Source: Lumbricus terrestris
Lineage: Eukaryota > Annelida > Clitellata > Crassiclitellata > Lumbricidae
Reading direction: 5' to 3'
Assembly: GCA_949752735.1 (NCBI GenBank)
Contig: OX457038.1
Coordinates: forward strand, 20,502,012 to 20,566,011
DNA length: 64,000 nt
Made by a program: the position numbers and the translations under genes. This document shows, in pieces, positions 43,417 through 55,250 of this stretch (positions within the stretch are counted from its first letter, which is position 1; every line of letters begins with the position of its first letter). The notes beneath the pieces are model-generated. The model saw only the letters and a program-made list of their open reading frames with translations, was not told where the DNA came from and did no database searches.

Positions 43417-44501
43417 GATCAGTCGAAAAGAGCAAAGATTTCGTTGAGTGCTTAGAAATCTCGAAAAGACGGTTCTATATTAGAATTAAGTTCAATCGAA
43501 GCAGGTCAGGTTCTGCCATGGTTGCACCAATGTCGATCAAGATCAAAAGCAATTAAATTCTGCAATTTTAAGGTGATTGGTAAAAATACAACCGTTTGCA
43601 ATTAAGCAATAGTCTGTTTCCTTGAGATCGACATCGTTAGCGCATCTCGTCGGTTTGACATATAACATTTAACGTTAACGACTGGGGTAGGCATTGTTAC
43701 TAAAGGACACATGGAAATTAATGTAGTCTGGCGTCAAAGTTGTCTTTTTGTACATATTTGTGCTTATTGATTAGCACACTGACAAACCGCAATGAGTAAC
43801 AATGAAACATTGAAACATGGCGGCACAAATTTCCTGATCTTATTAAGCACACGTCTTAGGAGCTTGTTAAGGAATCAAGTTTCTGTTTTCGCGATGAGAT
43901 CTGCTCGATGTTATTGATCAAATCGTGATCGACATTGGTGCGACCAAAAGAGACAAGACAGATTTAAACGACGTTCTTTAAACTTCATTTCGGTTTCTAC
44001 AGCAGCTGGGAATCTGAGCGTCATGACTGTGCGCTGACGTCACTCGATTTCCAACTCTTCATCATCCTCTTAGGTTATATCTCCTCTATGGCTTCCGAAT
44101 CAACGCGTCAAGAAGATGCAGCGCCTCTGAATGATCTCAATCATCCGTGGATATCGTCTGAAGAAAACTTAACAATCTTATTTTATGAGACTGTATTCGG
44201 TGAAAAGTTAGTCAAGTAGTTTAACAGTGAACTATAATTATAAGCGATGTGTATCATTGAGATATATGTGAGATGTAGTCGTCTATCGTGGTTGTTATTA
44301 GCTATTATAATTGCGTATTGTTCTTAGCGTCTGTTGTAGCATGTTATCCATGCATTAAATAACGAAAATCGAGATCGAATTCCTGGTTGAATGAAGCAGT
44401 TTTTATCGATCTGTAAAAACCCCACAGATTGTTGTATGGTTTTTGCTTCAGCACACAGATCACAACTCAATTTTGCATCGCAAGTTTATCTATCTTAACC
44501 A
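43417..44501. other. no gene recognised
   Basis: Sequence with ATCGATC-type short words but no coding similarity or element ends. Confidence 0.4.
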
Positions 44502-44755
44502 CCAAGGCCGTAGCCAGGTTTTGATTTCGGGGGTGTTTCTTCACTTTCCCGTCCGAAAAACTCATGACCTTTTTTAGTCGTCCGGGACCGAAATCTTCAG
44601 GAAATGTCACAAATTTTTCAATTGGGGGGATGTTTTCATGGTTTTATTTAATGGTTTTTACATCATGTGCTAGTAAATGCATTCTTTTATTTTTTACATT
44701 TTCCATTTCGGGGTGTTCAAAAACCCAAAACACCCCCTAGTTAACTACTGCGCGT
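44502..44755. mobile_element. probable MITE, CCGTAGCCAGG type
   Basis: The left part reads AAGGCCGTAGCCAGG with GGGGGTGTTT inside. The right part has CAAAACACCCCCTAGTTAACT, inverted and decayed relative to the left. The body holds AAAAACTCATGAC and AGTCGTCCG words like those in the CAGTGGCGGATCCAG family. No target duplication was found. Confidence 0.55.
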
Positions 44756-44855
44756 TATTAGGCTTACCTGCTACAGAGGCCTACATGAGCTATCAGGATA
44801 TCTTTGCTTAGGCTACTCTATCTACGCATGAATTAACGCATGAGAAGTTGAGATC

Positions 44856-45030
44856 ATTAGACGGGTGGCCTTCCGCAAACATTTGACCAAAGTTATGGTC
44901 AAATTGGCCATGCCGACTCATGCGCCTCGGTTGCCTAAAGCCGAGTGAATCCTTCCTGCACAACTTCGAACAGTCACAGGATGATTACTTGTCTTTGGAT
45001 AAAGGCGCTATACAAAATACAAATATTAGA
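44856..45030 (+). mobile_element. SINE-like 3' region with GGCGCTATACAA tail
   Basis: GCCGACTCATGCGCCTCGGT through TTTGGATAAAGGCGCTATAC and an AAATAC-rich end resembles the 3' part of widespread invertebrate SINEs whose tails read TTGGATAAAAGCGCTATATA. No tRNA-like head is clear. Confidence 0.5.
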
Positions 45031-46588
45031 AATAGTAAATAACTCGCAGATTGAAATGTGAACGACCTTTCGTAAGAACGTCGTCGACTCGAAATGAGAG
45101 CCACATTAGTCTGAATATTATTTTTAATTTTTGCCTGCTAATGTTGAATAGAAGTGTAGCCTACATATTAATGCGACATCATGTTGTTTTGTGAGATTCT
45201 TTTAAAATATCACTCGAATCTATTCATTGCATTTCAAACAAATTAGTTTCAGTTATGTATGTTGAATTGTGAACGTTTCCAGGTTAAGAATTTTCCTGTT
45301 TTCACCCCAACGTTGGTGCAGCCAGTGAGACCGGCCGAAAGCAACATCCTCATTCTTTGCATTTTCTGTCAGACCAAAGACAAAATAAATAATATCCGAC
45401 ATTTTTCAGCGACATGTCACGTGGTGCCAATGCTTCATAAAAGCGGCGCTATTATACATCACTGCGCTTTATATTGCTTCGGCATGAATTGTTGCTCTGT
45501 ATCATTTCTCATGATTTAGAACCTTTTCAAATATTGAGTCCGTGGATGTTTTATGTGTTCGTTGACAGTTTTGTGTCATCAATTTTGCATGAAATTATCA
45601 ATAACTGTTGTGAGCAAGAACCGAGATCAGCCGGCAGCATGAACCAGACCCATGTGTTCTCTTGTTCTTTGATATCGTTTATCCCCCGCATGAATGGAGA
45701 ACTCCTCTGGACTAGACATGGTCCTGCAATATTAATAATAGTGCAAGTGATGCACCTGTCTACCGCGTACTGAGTGACTCATCGGCTTAAACACAACCAT
45801 TGAAATACAACGATAGCATACTAATCTACATCTTCACATTCGTCATTGATTTTATCAAACATTTTGTCCTTTAAGCTTTAGCCCTGAAAAGACAACTGAT
45901 ATGAAGTGCTAGCGATTTAGTTTTTCTTGGCATCGGCATATAAGGATGGATGATTAACCCTTTTCTTGCCGTCTGATCTCCCAATAAGCAGCGTAAGTAG
46001 ATTAGTGTACACTGTACATGCTATAGACCTAGTTGAATTATACGTATAGGGAGTCGGCCCTGCGTGTGGAGTGCAGATCTACAAATGAAAATACGACCTG
46101 TATGCGAGGATCTGAATCGTAATCTTTCAAGTGAAAGTCCTGCACGCGAGCTGTGTTGTCTGTTTACCTTGGTCTAGCACATTGTGTTCAAATACATTCT
46201 CCTGAAAACCGTGTCTTTAATCTTTATACATTTTATGACCAAAAGCGAAGGTGGAAATGTAGTTTATTCTGGCCTTTACTGTTGCCTCTGTAGACCACGA
46301 TTGAAACATTGATCAGAGCCCGGTAGGCCTATGTGGTTTGGATGGAAGACATTGTAGGCCTAAGTGTCGACTCTGTGTGAAGTGTGCGTCATCCTCAGTT
46401 TCCGTAATTTTATAATAAGTCCAATTGCAATGAATGCTACACAGTATAAATTATGTTTGCAGTTCCTTTATTTTGATGCTTATCATAAACGGGCAACGCG
46501 AGGATAGGTTTACATGAAATAAACCTATGAATGTGTGAACAATTGCAGTTTAACGTCACTGTGTGATAACAATAACAATGATCATTAG
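45031..46588. other. no gene recognised
   Basis: Frames at 45259-45519 and 45474-45773 have no recognisable domains. TAGGCCTA lies near 46326 and 46355. Confidence 0.4.
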
Positions 46589-46640
46589 CGATGCCCTCCT
46601 CCTTTATTCAGGTTTGGGACTGGCACTCACAAAGTGCAAC
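46589..46640. repeat. dispersed repeat, copy 2
   Basis: GCCCTCCTCCTTTATTCAGG followed by TTTGGGACTGGC resembles 16458-16490. The class is unknown. Confidence 0.45.
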
Positions 46641-46982
46641 CATGCAGTGGCGAAACACTATACCAAGATATAGCACTAAAATCACATTTATTGCTCTTGC
46701 ACTGTATACAACTATTATGAGAGAAGCAACTGATACAACATCTCGCTGTCATATTTTGATATTCTTAACAGCGGTATACCCCTATAGGCAATATTTAGCC
46801 ATTTAGTAACATTTTGACCCAATTCTAGTAGTTTTCCGACGGAGCTCCTGACTTTGTTCATCGTTGACGTCGAACTTTGGCATTAATTACCTTTCCACAA
46901 CTGATAATAATAATCAGAATAGTTCAGCAATTCACTGTTTTTTCAAACTATATATATACATTCATCACAGACTATATCAAAG

Positions 46983-47332
46983 TAGTCTTCGGTGGTGTAA
47001 TCATTACACTGTAATGGTTAGCGGCACGATTGCGAGGTCGAGGATTGAAATCCGTGTGAGGACATAAATTTGTCTGTTAATCTATCTGAGTCAAAGTCAA
47101 TTCATCTATAACGTATAGACTGTTGATGGGAGGATGAGACGTCGAGGGAGAGGACTGATCACGCCGGTCATATGCCGAGACCACGAAAATGAAGTCGTTA
47201 ACACTTCGTATATTACTTCGTATATTACCTATGGCTGGTCTTCGTCATGCAATAATGGTCAGATACCGATCTGCCATTCTGTGGGATGTTGCACGCGTCT
47301 CTACAGAGGCGCTATAATAATTGATGATTGAA
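46983..47332 (+). mobile_element. tRNA-headed SINE-like element
   Basis: A tRNA-like head (GGTGGTGTAATCATTACACT, GGTTAGCGGCACGATTGCGA, then a weak B box GGATTGAAATCC) is followed about 250 bp later by CTCTACAGAGGCGCTATAAT and TTGATGATTGA. The 3' GCGCTATA word is shared with other retroposon tails here. ACTTCGTATATT is duplicated inside. Confidence 0.5.
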
Positions 47333-47484
47333 TTCGCAGTACTCCTCCCTTGTTGTTCGTTAATGTTGCTTTATTGATTCTTGATGAGATCGTTTCTCAT
47401 TCTTTAGATAATTAAGCTGAAGAACATTGTACGTATAAATTTGGTGCACACCAGCGACATCGGATAATGAAAAATATTACCAAC

Positions 47485-47800
47485 CTCCTCCCTTTCCTCC
47501 TACTCCTACTCCTCCAGCTCCTATTAATTTCCCTATTCATCCTCCTACTCATTCTCCTCTTCCTCCTCCTACTACTCCTACTTCTCCTCCTCCTCCTCCT
47601 CATCCTACTCCTCCTCCTCCTCCTCCTCCTCGTCCTCCTCCTCGTCCTCCTCCTCTGCTTCCTTCTTCTCGTCCTCCTTCTCCTCCTCGCACTACTCCTC
47701 CTCCTCCTCCTGGTCCTCCTCCTTCTTCTTCTCCTCCTCCTGCTTCTCTTCTCCTCCTCCTCCTCTTTCTACTCTCCTCCTCCTACTCCTCTTCATTCTT
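47485..47800. repeat. CTC/CTT polypyrimidine tract
   Basis: More than 300 bases, almost entirely C and T on the plus strand, mostly imperfect CTC triplets. Long Leu-rich or Arg-rich frames over it are artefacts. Strand asymmetry of this kind can form triplex DNA. Confidence 0.95.
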
Positions 47801-47967
47801 CTCCTCTCGTCATCTTTCTTTCGGTAAACAACCCCGGTGCGTTCCAATATGGCGGTTGGAGAAGGCGACATTCGACCCCAATGTCGTTAATTCACGCGGA
47901 TTGTCACCCTTATTAGACGCAGCAAAAGACGTGAATAGCGACCACTTATCGCGGCCTTTTAAGTCCA

Positions 47968-48004
47968 TATATATATATATATATATAATATAATATATAT
48001 ATAC
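47968..48004. repeat. TA-rich repeat
   Basis: Alternating AT with two AATA interruptions. Confidence 0.9.
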
Positions 48005-48009
48005 TAACA

Positions 48010-48330
48010 TAGTGAGGCAGGAGTGCAGCGTTGAGTCAGAGGGTTTGTCAAGAGATAACAAACGAAAAACAATATCCGCGGTTATACTGGGACCAGAAAA
48101 CCAAGATGCGTCGGACCAAGACTTCTCTGGGCCAAGTGTTTTACGTGGTGGTCCCTTCATTTGGAATAACCTTTCCCCTCTCACCAAGGATTAAACTAAA
48201 GACTGTGCTGTCCTCCTCATCGGTTTCCCTCTTTATAGGCTCTTGAACCCCCCCCCGGGGTTTCCGTAATGCGAGTGCCTCTGAACAGTTATTTTTTCGA
48301 GAGACGCTTCATAAATTATTGGTTACGATA
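48010..48330 (+). mobile_element. LINE-C 3' end
   Basis: GGTCCCTTCATTTGGAATAAC encodes GPFIWNNLS, the GPxxWN block seen at 31.9 kb and in LINE-B. It is followed, after a CCCCCCCCC run, by GAGTGCCTCTGAACAGTT and GAGACGCTTCATAAATTATT. Together with 31915-32100 it defines a subfamily with its own tail wording. Confidence 0.75.
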
Positions 48331-48529
48331 GGAAATGACGATCGTTGATTTGCGATTAGACGAAGAGGTTGTGAGGATTGCCATCGGTCTTCGTCTCAGA
48401 GGCAAGCGTTTGTGTGCCGCGTGGGACAGAGGCTGTACCGACGCAGCAACAGTTGACAGTAATCAGGAAGTTGAGGAGGAGAAAGAGGAGGAAAAGAAGG
48501 AGGTGGATCATGAGAATTCACAATGATAA

Positions 48530-48582
48530 CGATCATGATCATGTGATGATCATGTGATGATCATGTGATGATCATGTGATGT
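48530..48582. repeat. 12-bp GATCATGTGATG minisatellite
   Basis: About four copies of GATCATGTGATG. The GATCATGATC and CATGTGATGATCATG parts are self-complementary. Confidence 0.9.
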
Positions 48583-48771
48583 GCGGTGATGGAGATTTGT
48601 GATTGTGCAAACGATGCATCTTGGCGTCTCCAGTGGCGGCGGTCCGTGTGAGATTGAATGGCACGTGGTGTGATCACGTGACAGGCACCTATCTATCCAC
48701 GCGATCCACGATGAACGAGAGAAAATGCAAATGAAGCAGAATTGTCTGTTCTTCATCTCATTAGCTTAGTT

Positions 48772-48860
48772 CGTCATCTAATTTTATTTCGTCATCTAAT
48801 TTTATTTCGTCATCTAATTTTATTTTGTCATCTAATTTTACTTTGTCATCTAATTTTGTG
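48772..48860. repeat. 18-bp minisatellite
   Basis: Five copies of GTCATCTAATTTTATTTC with TC/TG/CT variants at one place. Confidence 0.92.
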
Positions 48861-49335
48861 TCTGTCTATGTTTGCCTTTACATGTTCCTCTGTGTCCGTT
48901 TCTTTCTCAGCTGCATCATCGATCTCTGTTTCTTGTCATTCCTGTCTTGTTTGCCTCGGTCTGCCTCGGTCTGCCTCTGTTTGCCTCTGTTTGCCTCTGG
49001 TTGCCTCTGCTTTTTGTCTATCAGCCTCGGTTTCGCTTCCTTCTCTGTCTTCTCTTCTTTTTTCCTATGTCCGTCTTTTAAGCATTGCTTAGATTATACC
49101 TGCATACTGGTGGCAGACTGCTTTGGTCCGTCGTTATTTTGTCTTTTAACTCCGGCTATGTTAAGCTGCACGACTCCTTCCTAGTCAAGCCACTTACAGA
49201 TCGCACTCATTCATCAGAAGTGGCGCCTAACAGGCTGCATTCAAAGCTCTTTCGATCCAGTTATTATTAAGCGTGACTTATAGGAGAACGCTGCTGCTGG
49301 CCTCGTTTCTTCCAGAGCTTTTATACGGGTAAACA
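48861..49335. other. pyrimidine-rich stretch, no gene recognised
   Basis: GCCTCGGTCT/GCCTCTGTTT words repeat at 48950-49015 and generate hydrophobic frames in three registers. None has a domain. Confidence 0.45.
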
Positions 49336-49343
49336 GTTACGTA

Positions 49344-49665
49344 CATGGGCGGATCCAGGGGGGCCAATCCGGCCATGCCCCCATTCAGAATTTGCACAGG
49401 ACGTCACCCCCATAAGTTTTGAACAAGCCTCCAACCAATGCAGCGGGAAAGATGAGAGATTGAGAAAAAGTAGCACGTGACTAAAAAGAGGTTTCATCAA
49501 ATTTTTTGAAACCCTTCGAGTTGCCACCGGTTTCAGAAATTTTGGGGGAAAAGACTTTTAAAAGGTCATCAGGTTTTTCGTTGAAAGACCAACGAGAATT
49601 TTGTTGTCCCAAAAGCCAAGACCAAAAGGTTTTGCCTCCCTTCCAAAATGTCTGTATCCTCCCTG
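49344..49665 (-). mobile_element. hAT-like MITE, CAGTGGCGGATCCAG family, inverted copy
   Basis: The left end CATGGGCGGATCCAGGGGGG and the complemented right end CAGGGAGGATACAGACATTT align with the family at 23421 in opposite orientation. Perfect 8-bp duplication GTTACGTA (49336-49343, 49666-49673). More terminal mutations than the other two copies. Confidence 0.88.
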
Positions 49666-49673
49666 GTTACGTA

Positions 49674-51221
49674 CAATGTATGTGCCTATAATAATGTCAA
49701 CCTTGTTTCTATACGATTGAACGAATATGGATCGATTCGATGACTACTGATGGCTTACGGTGCCGCAGGGACCAACGCGCCGTCCACCTACTATACATGT
49801 AGTATACATGTACATGCAGCCTATCGAGACATGTTATTATGTCGATGCCATACACGCGCTGGCCGTATACATGCATGGAAGCCTTCATGTAATAAAAGAT
49901 ATATACCGTACTCGGGCAGTCTGGATCGGATAGTTAGAGACCCTAAGGGTTGGCTCTGGTCTTTTGTTGCATCAGCTGCAGCCGCATCCTCTGGGATGTC
50001 GCAGTAACTGCTTTTTCATCGCGGACTTGGGACACTGTCTTAAACTATATCAGCTGCTGTTTGTTCCAGTGTCTTGAAATTGGCAATTCACTTCTTCAAC
50101 GCCTCTGCCTTCCGTTTCACGTTTCCTCAGTCGGAACTTGCCAGATTTAGCCGCCCCAGATACGCTTCTTTCTCTCCAACTATTTTCCAGCGCTTTATCG
50201 CCCAAGCTTGACATAACAACGACGATGATGATGACGACGACGATGATGACGGTAATAAGAATTCCCTGATGCCATTAACGGACAGCAACAGCATCGTGCA
50301 TTCTCTTCCAACCAATAGCGGTCAATGCTCCTTCTGAGAGTAGTTTAGCAACTACATAGCATCGCTCTCGTCCGATATAAATCCTTTTCAATGTTTAGAC
50401 AGAATACTTATTGCTAGATATTCGTGTATACGCCAACTGCATGTTTAATAATTAATTATAATCTATCGAGCGCAACAGTCGTCTTCCTCAATTCTCTTCT
50501 CTTTCTTCTGCATGTATAGCATTGTATAGCATTGTATAGCATTGTTAGCATTGTATAGCAATGTATATGATTTCGGAAAATGTAACAATTTATTTCAATT
50601 ATGCGATTTATCAAAAGCTTAAATTCACCGCAATCACGTCATTGGTGCATACGGACATGCTTTTGCCTTTTATGCGTGTATGGCGGTATACATAAAATTC
50701 TACGAAAATATAAACATAGAAAACACTCTTTCCTTTACAGTTATTGAGCAGTTTCGGGCATTTTATGTAGCTCAGCTTTTGTTAGTCACCATAAGGAGGT
50801 AGGCTATTGACCGATGTAAATTGCGGTTAACCTACGAAAATAACTTAGCCAACCAAAGAGTCTAATAAAGGATGGCGAGTCTGGGCTTCCTATGGCGACA
50901 GGCGCTGGCATTAGCGACCGTTTCATTGTCAACGGGATGGTGTTGAATGTTGATAGATGACAGGATAAGGAACGAGTAACGACAGTCATCGCGCAGTGGC
51001 GCCACAGTTCATCTCCTTCGCTACACATATTATGTTATGCTGTGCACCTTTTATGGGAAGTGCTGCACACGGAAAGCATTGAGTGATTCCGCACACGTCG
51101 CACATTCCTACGCACTGCTGCATTGCATCGTCTGCTTTCATCAATCGTCGCCAGAATCAGAAAGACGGCGCTTAGTGATAATCTATTTCGTCTGAAAATC
51201 AATCTAAACAAAAACCAAGGA
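49674..51221. other. no gene recognised
   Basis: Contains a TATAGCATTG run at 50515-50560 and TACATGTA words at 49795-49815. No coding similarity was recognised. Confidence 0.4.
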
Positions 51222-51430
51222 CATTGTGGGGCGCGGTGGTGTAGTGGGTATGTTCGTTGCCGAAAGGTTGCAGGTTCGAATCCGCTTCAAGCCGCCGCGT
51301 AGGGACCTCGGGCAAGTCCTTCACTCGCAATTGCTCGGCGCTTCGGCGTGAAACTCCGATGCAGTGTCCGCGCTGTATTCGGGAGCGCTTCTGAGTAGAA
51401 TTTTGAAGGAGCGCTATAACAAGTGCACGT
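51222..51430 (+). mobile_element. tRNA-derived SINE (family B) with LINE-B tail
   Basis: Head: GGGGCGCGGTGGTGTAGTGG (A-box region) and GCAGGTTCGAATCCGC (B box), as for RNA polymerase III promoters. Body: TCCTTCACTCGCAATTGCTC. Tail: GGGAGCGCTTCTGAGTAGAA, TTTTGAAGGAGCGCTATAAC, which matches the last coding triplets, stop and 3'UTR of LINE-B at 13450-13500. The shared 3' end suggests it is copied by the LINE-B reverse transcriptase. Confidence 0.88.
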
Positions 51431-51539
51431 ACATAATGCATTTAAATAGGTCTACACTTTCATAACCAAAATAACGTTGACATTGCTGTGCAATTTTCTA
51501 TGATAAAACTTTCTTTCCATGTAAGCAAACCAAATCTGC

Positions 51540-51740
51540 TCGAAAAAGTCGTTCAGCTAAGATTCCGATAGTTTGGACATGTGGTGAGAAAACCAGATTT
51601 TCACACAATGCGTTGAATTTTACGGAAAGACGATCAAAGGCAGATAGATTCTTTAGAATGCACCGATGATTGGCCTATAGTAAGACTTGGACAAACATTG
51701 AGGGAGAACTTGACAAATCACCGAGAACAATTAGGTCATT
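51540..51740 (+). pseudogene. possible non-LTR C-terminal relic
   Basis: FGHVVRKPDFH followed by a charged stretch and RLGQTLRENLTNHREQLGHF resembles the FGHV...R...W-DR ends of LINE ORF2 proteins. Frames are broken and the evidence is these motifs only. Confidence 0.4.
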
Positions 51741-51825
51741 TTATTTGTACCCATCGCCACCATTTGACTGGCGTCCTGAGCTGATGGTGAGGACAGTGAT
51801 TGTGAAGCATTTTAAAGAGTTTGCT

Positions 51826-52137
51826 CGCCTAGTTTTGTCGATGCAGATATACCTCCATTATCGTGCATGAACGACGGCCAATCAGCTCTGGTTCCTAGCA
51901 GCATGTAGGCTACATGTATAGCTTTGCAATGCACGGCTCTTTTAAGGAATTTTCAGAACTGCGCAATCTCTTCTTTCCCTTCGCCTAGTTTTGTCGATGC
52001 AGAGACCTCCATTATCGTGCATGGACGATGGGGACAATCAGCTCTGGTTCATCCATAGCAGCATGTAGGCCTATAGCTTTGCAATACACGACTCTTTGAA
52101 GAAATTTTCAGAACTACGCAACCTCTTCTTTCCCTTC
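51826..52137. repeat. direct duplication of ~157 bp
   Basis: Two units (about 51826-51984 and 51985-52137) begin CGCCTAGTTTTGTCGATGCA and end CTCTTCTTTCCCTTC. They differ at the CAGCATGTAGG site: unit 2 has TAGGCCTA, and unit 1 has TAGGCTACATGTA in its place. Confidence 0.9.
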
Positions 52138-52262
52138 CCACCCTCCATGGTATATCACTCATAGTCGGATGATAATGATCTTTTGAAAATATTTTTTAAC
52201 TGCACAGAAGTGCTTCTACAACTGCACAAATCCATCTAAAACTGCATGGACATATTCTAAAG
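52138..52262 (-). repeat. dispersed repeat shared with 62345-62530
   Basis: CACCCTCCATGGTATA and AGAAGTGCTTCTACAACTGC / ACAAATCC are the reverse complement of words at 62390-62500 (GGATTTGTGCAGTTGTAAAAGC, ACCATGGAGGATGGG). The family is unknown. Confidence 0.65.
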
Positions 52263-52859
52263 AACTGCATGCACGTTAAATAGAGCCGTGTTGCAATGGC
52301 CATAGGCATGTTGCGAAAGCAACTCATAAAGAAGACAATTAAAACAAACTTTCTCAATTCACTATATGTCGATTTAACATAAAAGAACTTACTATTTCTT
52401 CAGCTATATAGGTTTAACGTAGCATTGGTTTGAAGCAACAGTCTCTTGCGATATAGTCCTATCATACATGTAAATAACAAGTTATTAGAAGTTTCTCAGT
52501 TAATAGACACCCGAGGCACCAAAGGCCAAGGGATCTTGATGATGTTTTGGCGGAATGAGAACTGTATGCGTCTGTTGCCAATCGATAGCCTATTATTCCA
52601 AATGTCAAACAATGACATAAGATGAATGGCACAGGCGACGCCCACACAAACACGGAGTGGCATTAAAAACGTGATCAATGACGCAATATTATACGCAATG
52701 ACCCATTGATTCTCGAAAACACCTGCAGGCTGCTGCTGAGCAATATAGAGTACAAGCGATACACATATCTCAATGAACTGAAGACGAAGATGAAAGAGAG
52801 ACGATCATCGAATTGGACGAAAACAAAACTAAGGCTGAGCAACAAATAAATGTAGTCAA
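52263..52859. other. no gene recognised
   Basis: Nothing recognisable is seen here. Confidence 0.4.
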
Positions 52860-53234
52860 ACGACGCACAGAAACAGATTGGATGATGACTAATATGATCC
52901 CATGGATCACGAGATGATTGGATGATGACTAAGATGATCCAAGAGATCACGCGATGATTGGATGATAACCAATGAGATTCAAGGAATCAGGAAATGATTG
53001 GATGATGACCATTACGGTCCAAACTATCACGTAATAATTGGATGATGACCAGGATGATCCAGGGATCACGAAGTAATTGGATATTTACAGATATCCGGAA
53101 GCTATTGCATGATGACAATATGATTCCAGAGATTACGAGATGACTGGATGATATAACCAATAAGATTCCAGAATTCATGAAATGATCGGATGATTACCAG
53201 TATGATTTCAGGAATCATGTAATAGATTGGACGA
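52860..53234. repeat. degenerate ~43-bp tandem repeat
   Basis: Eight or so diverged units with the order ATTGGATGATGAC, a variable stretch, GATYC(C/A), GATCACG(A/T). The units contain GATGATGAC and run directly into the trinucleotide array that follows. Confidence 0.8.
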
Positions 53235-53343
53235 TGACCAAAATGATGATGATGATGATGATGACGACGCCGACGACGACGACAATGACGATGACGATGA
53301 CGATGACGATGATGATGATGATGATGATGACGACGACGACGAC

Positions 53344-53387
<44 letters not shown>

Positions 53388-53400
53388 TGATGATGATGAT

Positions 53401-53432
<32 letters not shown>

Positions 53433-53436
53433 CGAC

Positions 53437-53529
<93 letters not shown>

Positions 53530-53540
53530 AATGAACGTCT
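53235..53540. repeat. GAT/GAC trinucleotide array
   Basis: About 100 GAT and GAC triplets arranged in blocks (GATGAC hexamers, then pure GAT). The poly-Asp frame is an artefact. Confidence 0.97.
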
Positions 53541-55250
53541 CTCTTAGATGATGTCAGTGATGGATTTTATCCGAATAAGGTGCAACGTGTTGTCCTCCAC
53601 AACCATTGACCAACCCTAAATCGCTGTTGAGCTTCATTCTCTATTCCCACTCGCGTCTCTTCTGCAGAGTGGTTTACTGCTCGTTTATTAGAAACAGACA
53701 GCAGACATTCCGAGCCAATAAACAATTCCCTTCTCGTTTAGTATATAGCCAACCAATCATCAGTCTATCTCCGCATGGATTACTGAAATGTTTATTAAAA
53801 ACAGCCTAGAGCCATTTAGAGCCAATAAGCAATGCCCTCACTGAGACTCGGGTTCAACCATTTATTCATCTTGATGCACATGCTGTGTATTGAAATTGAC
53901 ACTGGATGCAAAGAGGTGGTGCAGTTTTTAGGGATACAAAGGGATGCCATAACTGGACAGGATTCCCGTTTAATTAGGATAACCTATTTATCTTAGAACC
54001 AGTAATGTGGCTTAAAAATTATGATGACCGCCATTGTGTAAGATTGCTAGATAAGCGTCGATTCTTGGGGTAGTTTTTTGTCTTCTCTCCCTCTCCGGTT
54101 ATTTGTCTGATTAGTTTTTTTTACTTCTTATCTGCGGCTGCCTGAAAAAGCTGCTTCAACTTATGCTTTTGTTCATTTGTCAATATTTCTAAATCTGATT
54201 TATCTTAAGCTCTTCGTGTCACTCATGATAAAGAATTAAAATGACTTGCTGATGCCGTGTGCTGCATTGATCCAATATCTATGTGACGTGCTTTGTGTTT
54301 TGCGACATAAGCCATGGCATGCATATCGCCTATTAAATGGGTTCTAAGACCTCACAAGTGCAGCGCAATCTGACAAGTACATACAGCCATAGGCATCGTG
54401 TCTGCGTTGCCATGTCAACTGAGCCGATCAACACTGCCTGCCTGTATGCGTGCACGTGTGGCCGATAAGAATAATAACATAAAACACAGTGTCATCATTA
54501 GATGTCTGAAATGATAATAATTAATCCGCACAATTTAATAAGAGTAAAATAACCGTCGTCGTCGTGCAACGCTTCTGTCTGCACGACGTTCACCCAACGC
54601 ACCGATAGACTAACAGCTGGAATTGATAGCGAAAGATTAGCGATTGGAGAACGGTAAAGTTACGAATGCAGAACGCAGAAGACAATAGGTCACTCAAGTC
54701 GATATAATATCAGCATGCATACATACATGCATGTGCTGGTTAGAGCTTAGACTGGATTTTTTGCTGCAACGTAGCCTATTGGTTAGACCAGGATATCGAA
54801 TGTGAACGTTTTGCTGAACAAATCAACTAAATTTTAACACGTTAACGACTTTCGTTACTAAAAGCGAATTGGGAAGCGAGAGCAGTTCGATGTTAAAATT
54901 CAAAATGCAACAGGCTCAAGATAGAAAAACTTGTCCATCCCAAAATAATAATATTATAGTTCTACACTTTAGGACAACTACCGCACCAGAATGTGACCAG
55001 ATGTGATCTTGCGTCAAGCTATAGGCTTTCGTTTCCGTAATCTCGACGCTAGGTCATAACAACGTAAAAAGCCAAAATTCTTTGAAAATTCCGTATATCA
55101 ATATATTCTGCAGTTATGCTGATGGTAGGAATTTGTAACGGTTGACAGTATATGCTTCATTGCTTCTAGACAAAGAACCGATTCCAGGATAATAATAAAT
55201 TATGTCTGTCGACTCACATTTCTCTGTTGTCATGAAGACATCCAACGTCC
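53541..55250. other. no gene recognised
   Basis: About 1.7 kb with no frame over 70 codons that has a recognisable domain and no element ends found. Confidence 0.4.

Noticed and set aside
47467..47916. Leu-rich 149-codon frame resembling membrane helices
   Set aside because: Produced by a CTC/CTT polypyrimidine tract.
51222..51300. Head of the 51.2-kb SINE as a functional tRNA gene
   Set aside because: The boxes are present but the stems do not pair as a cloverleaf, and the sequence continues into a SINE body with a LINE tail.
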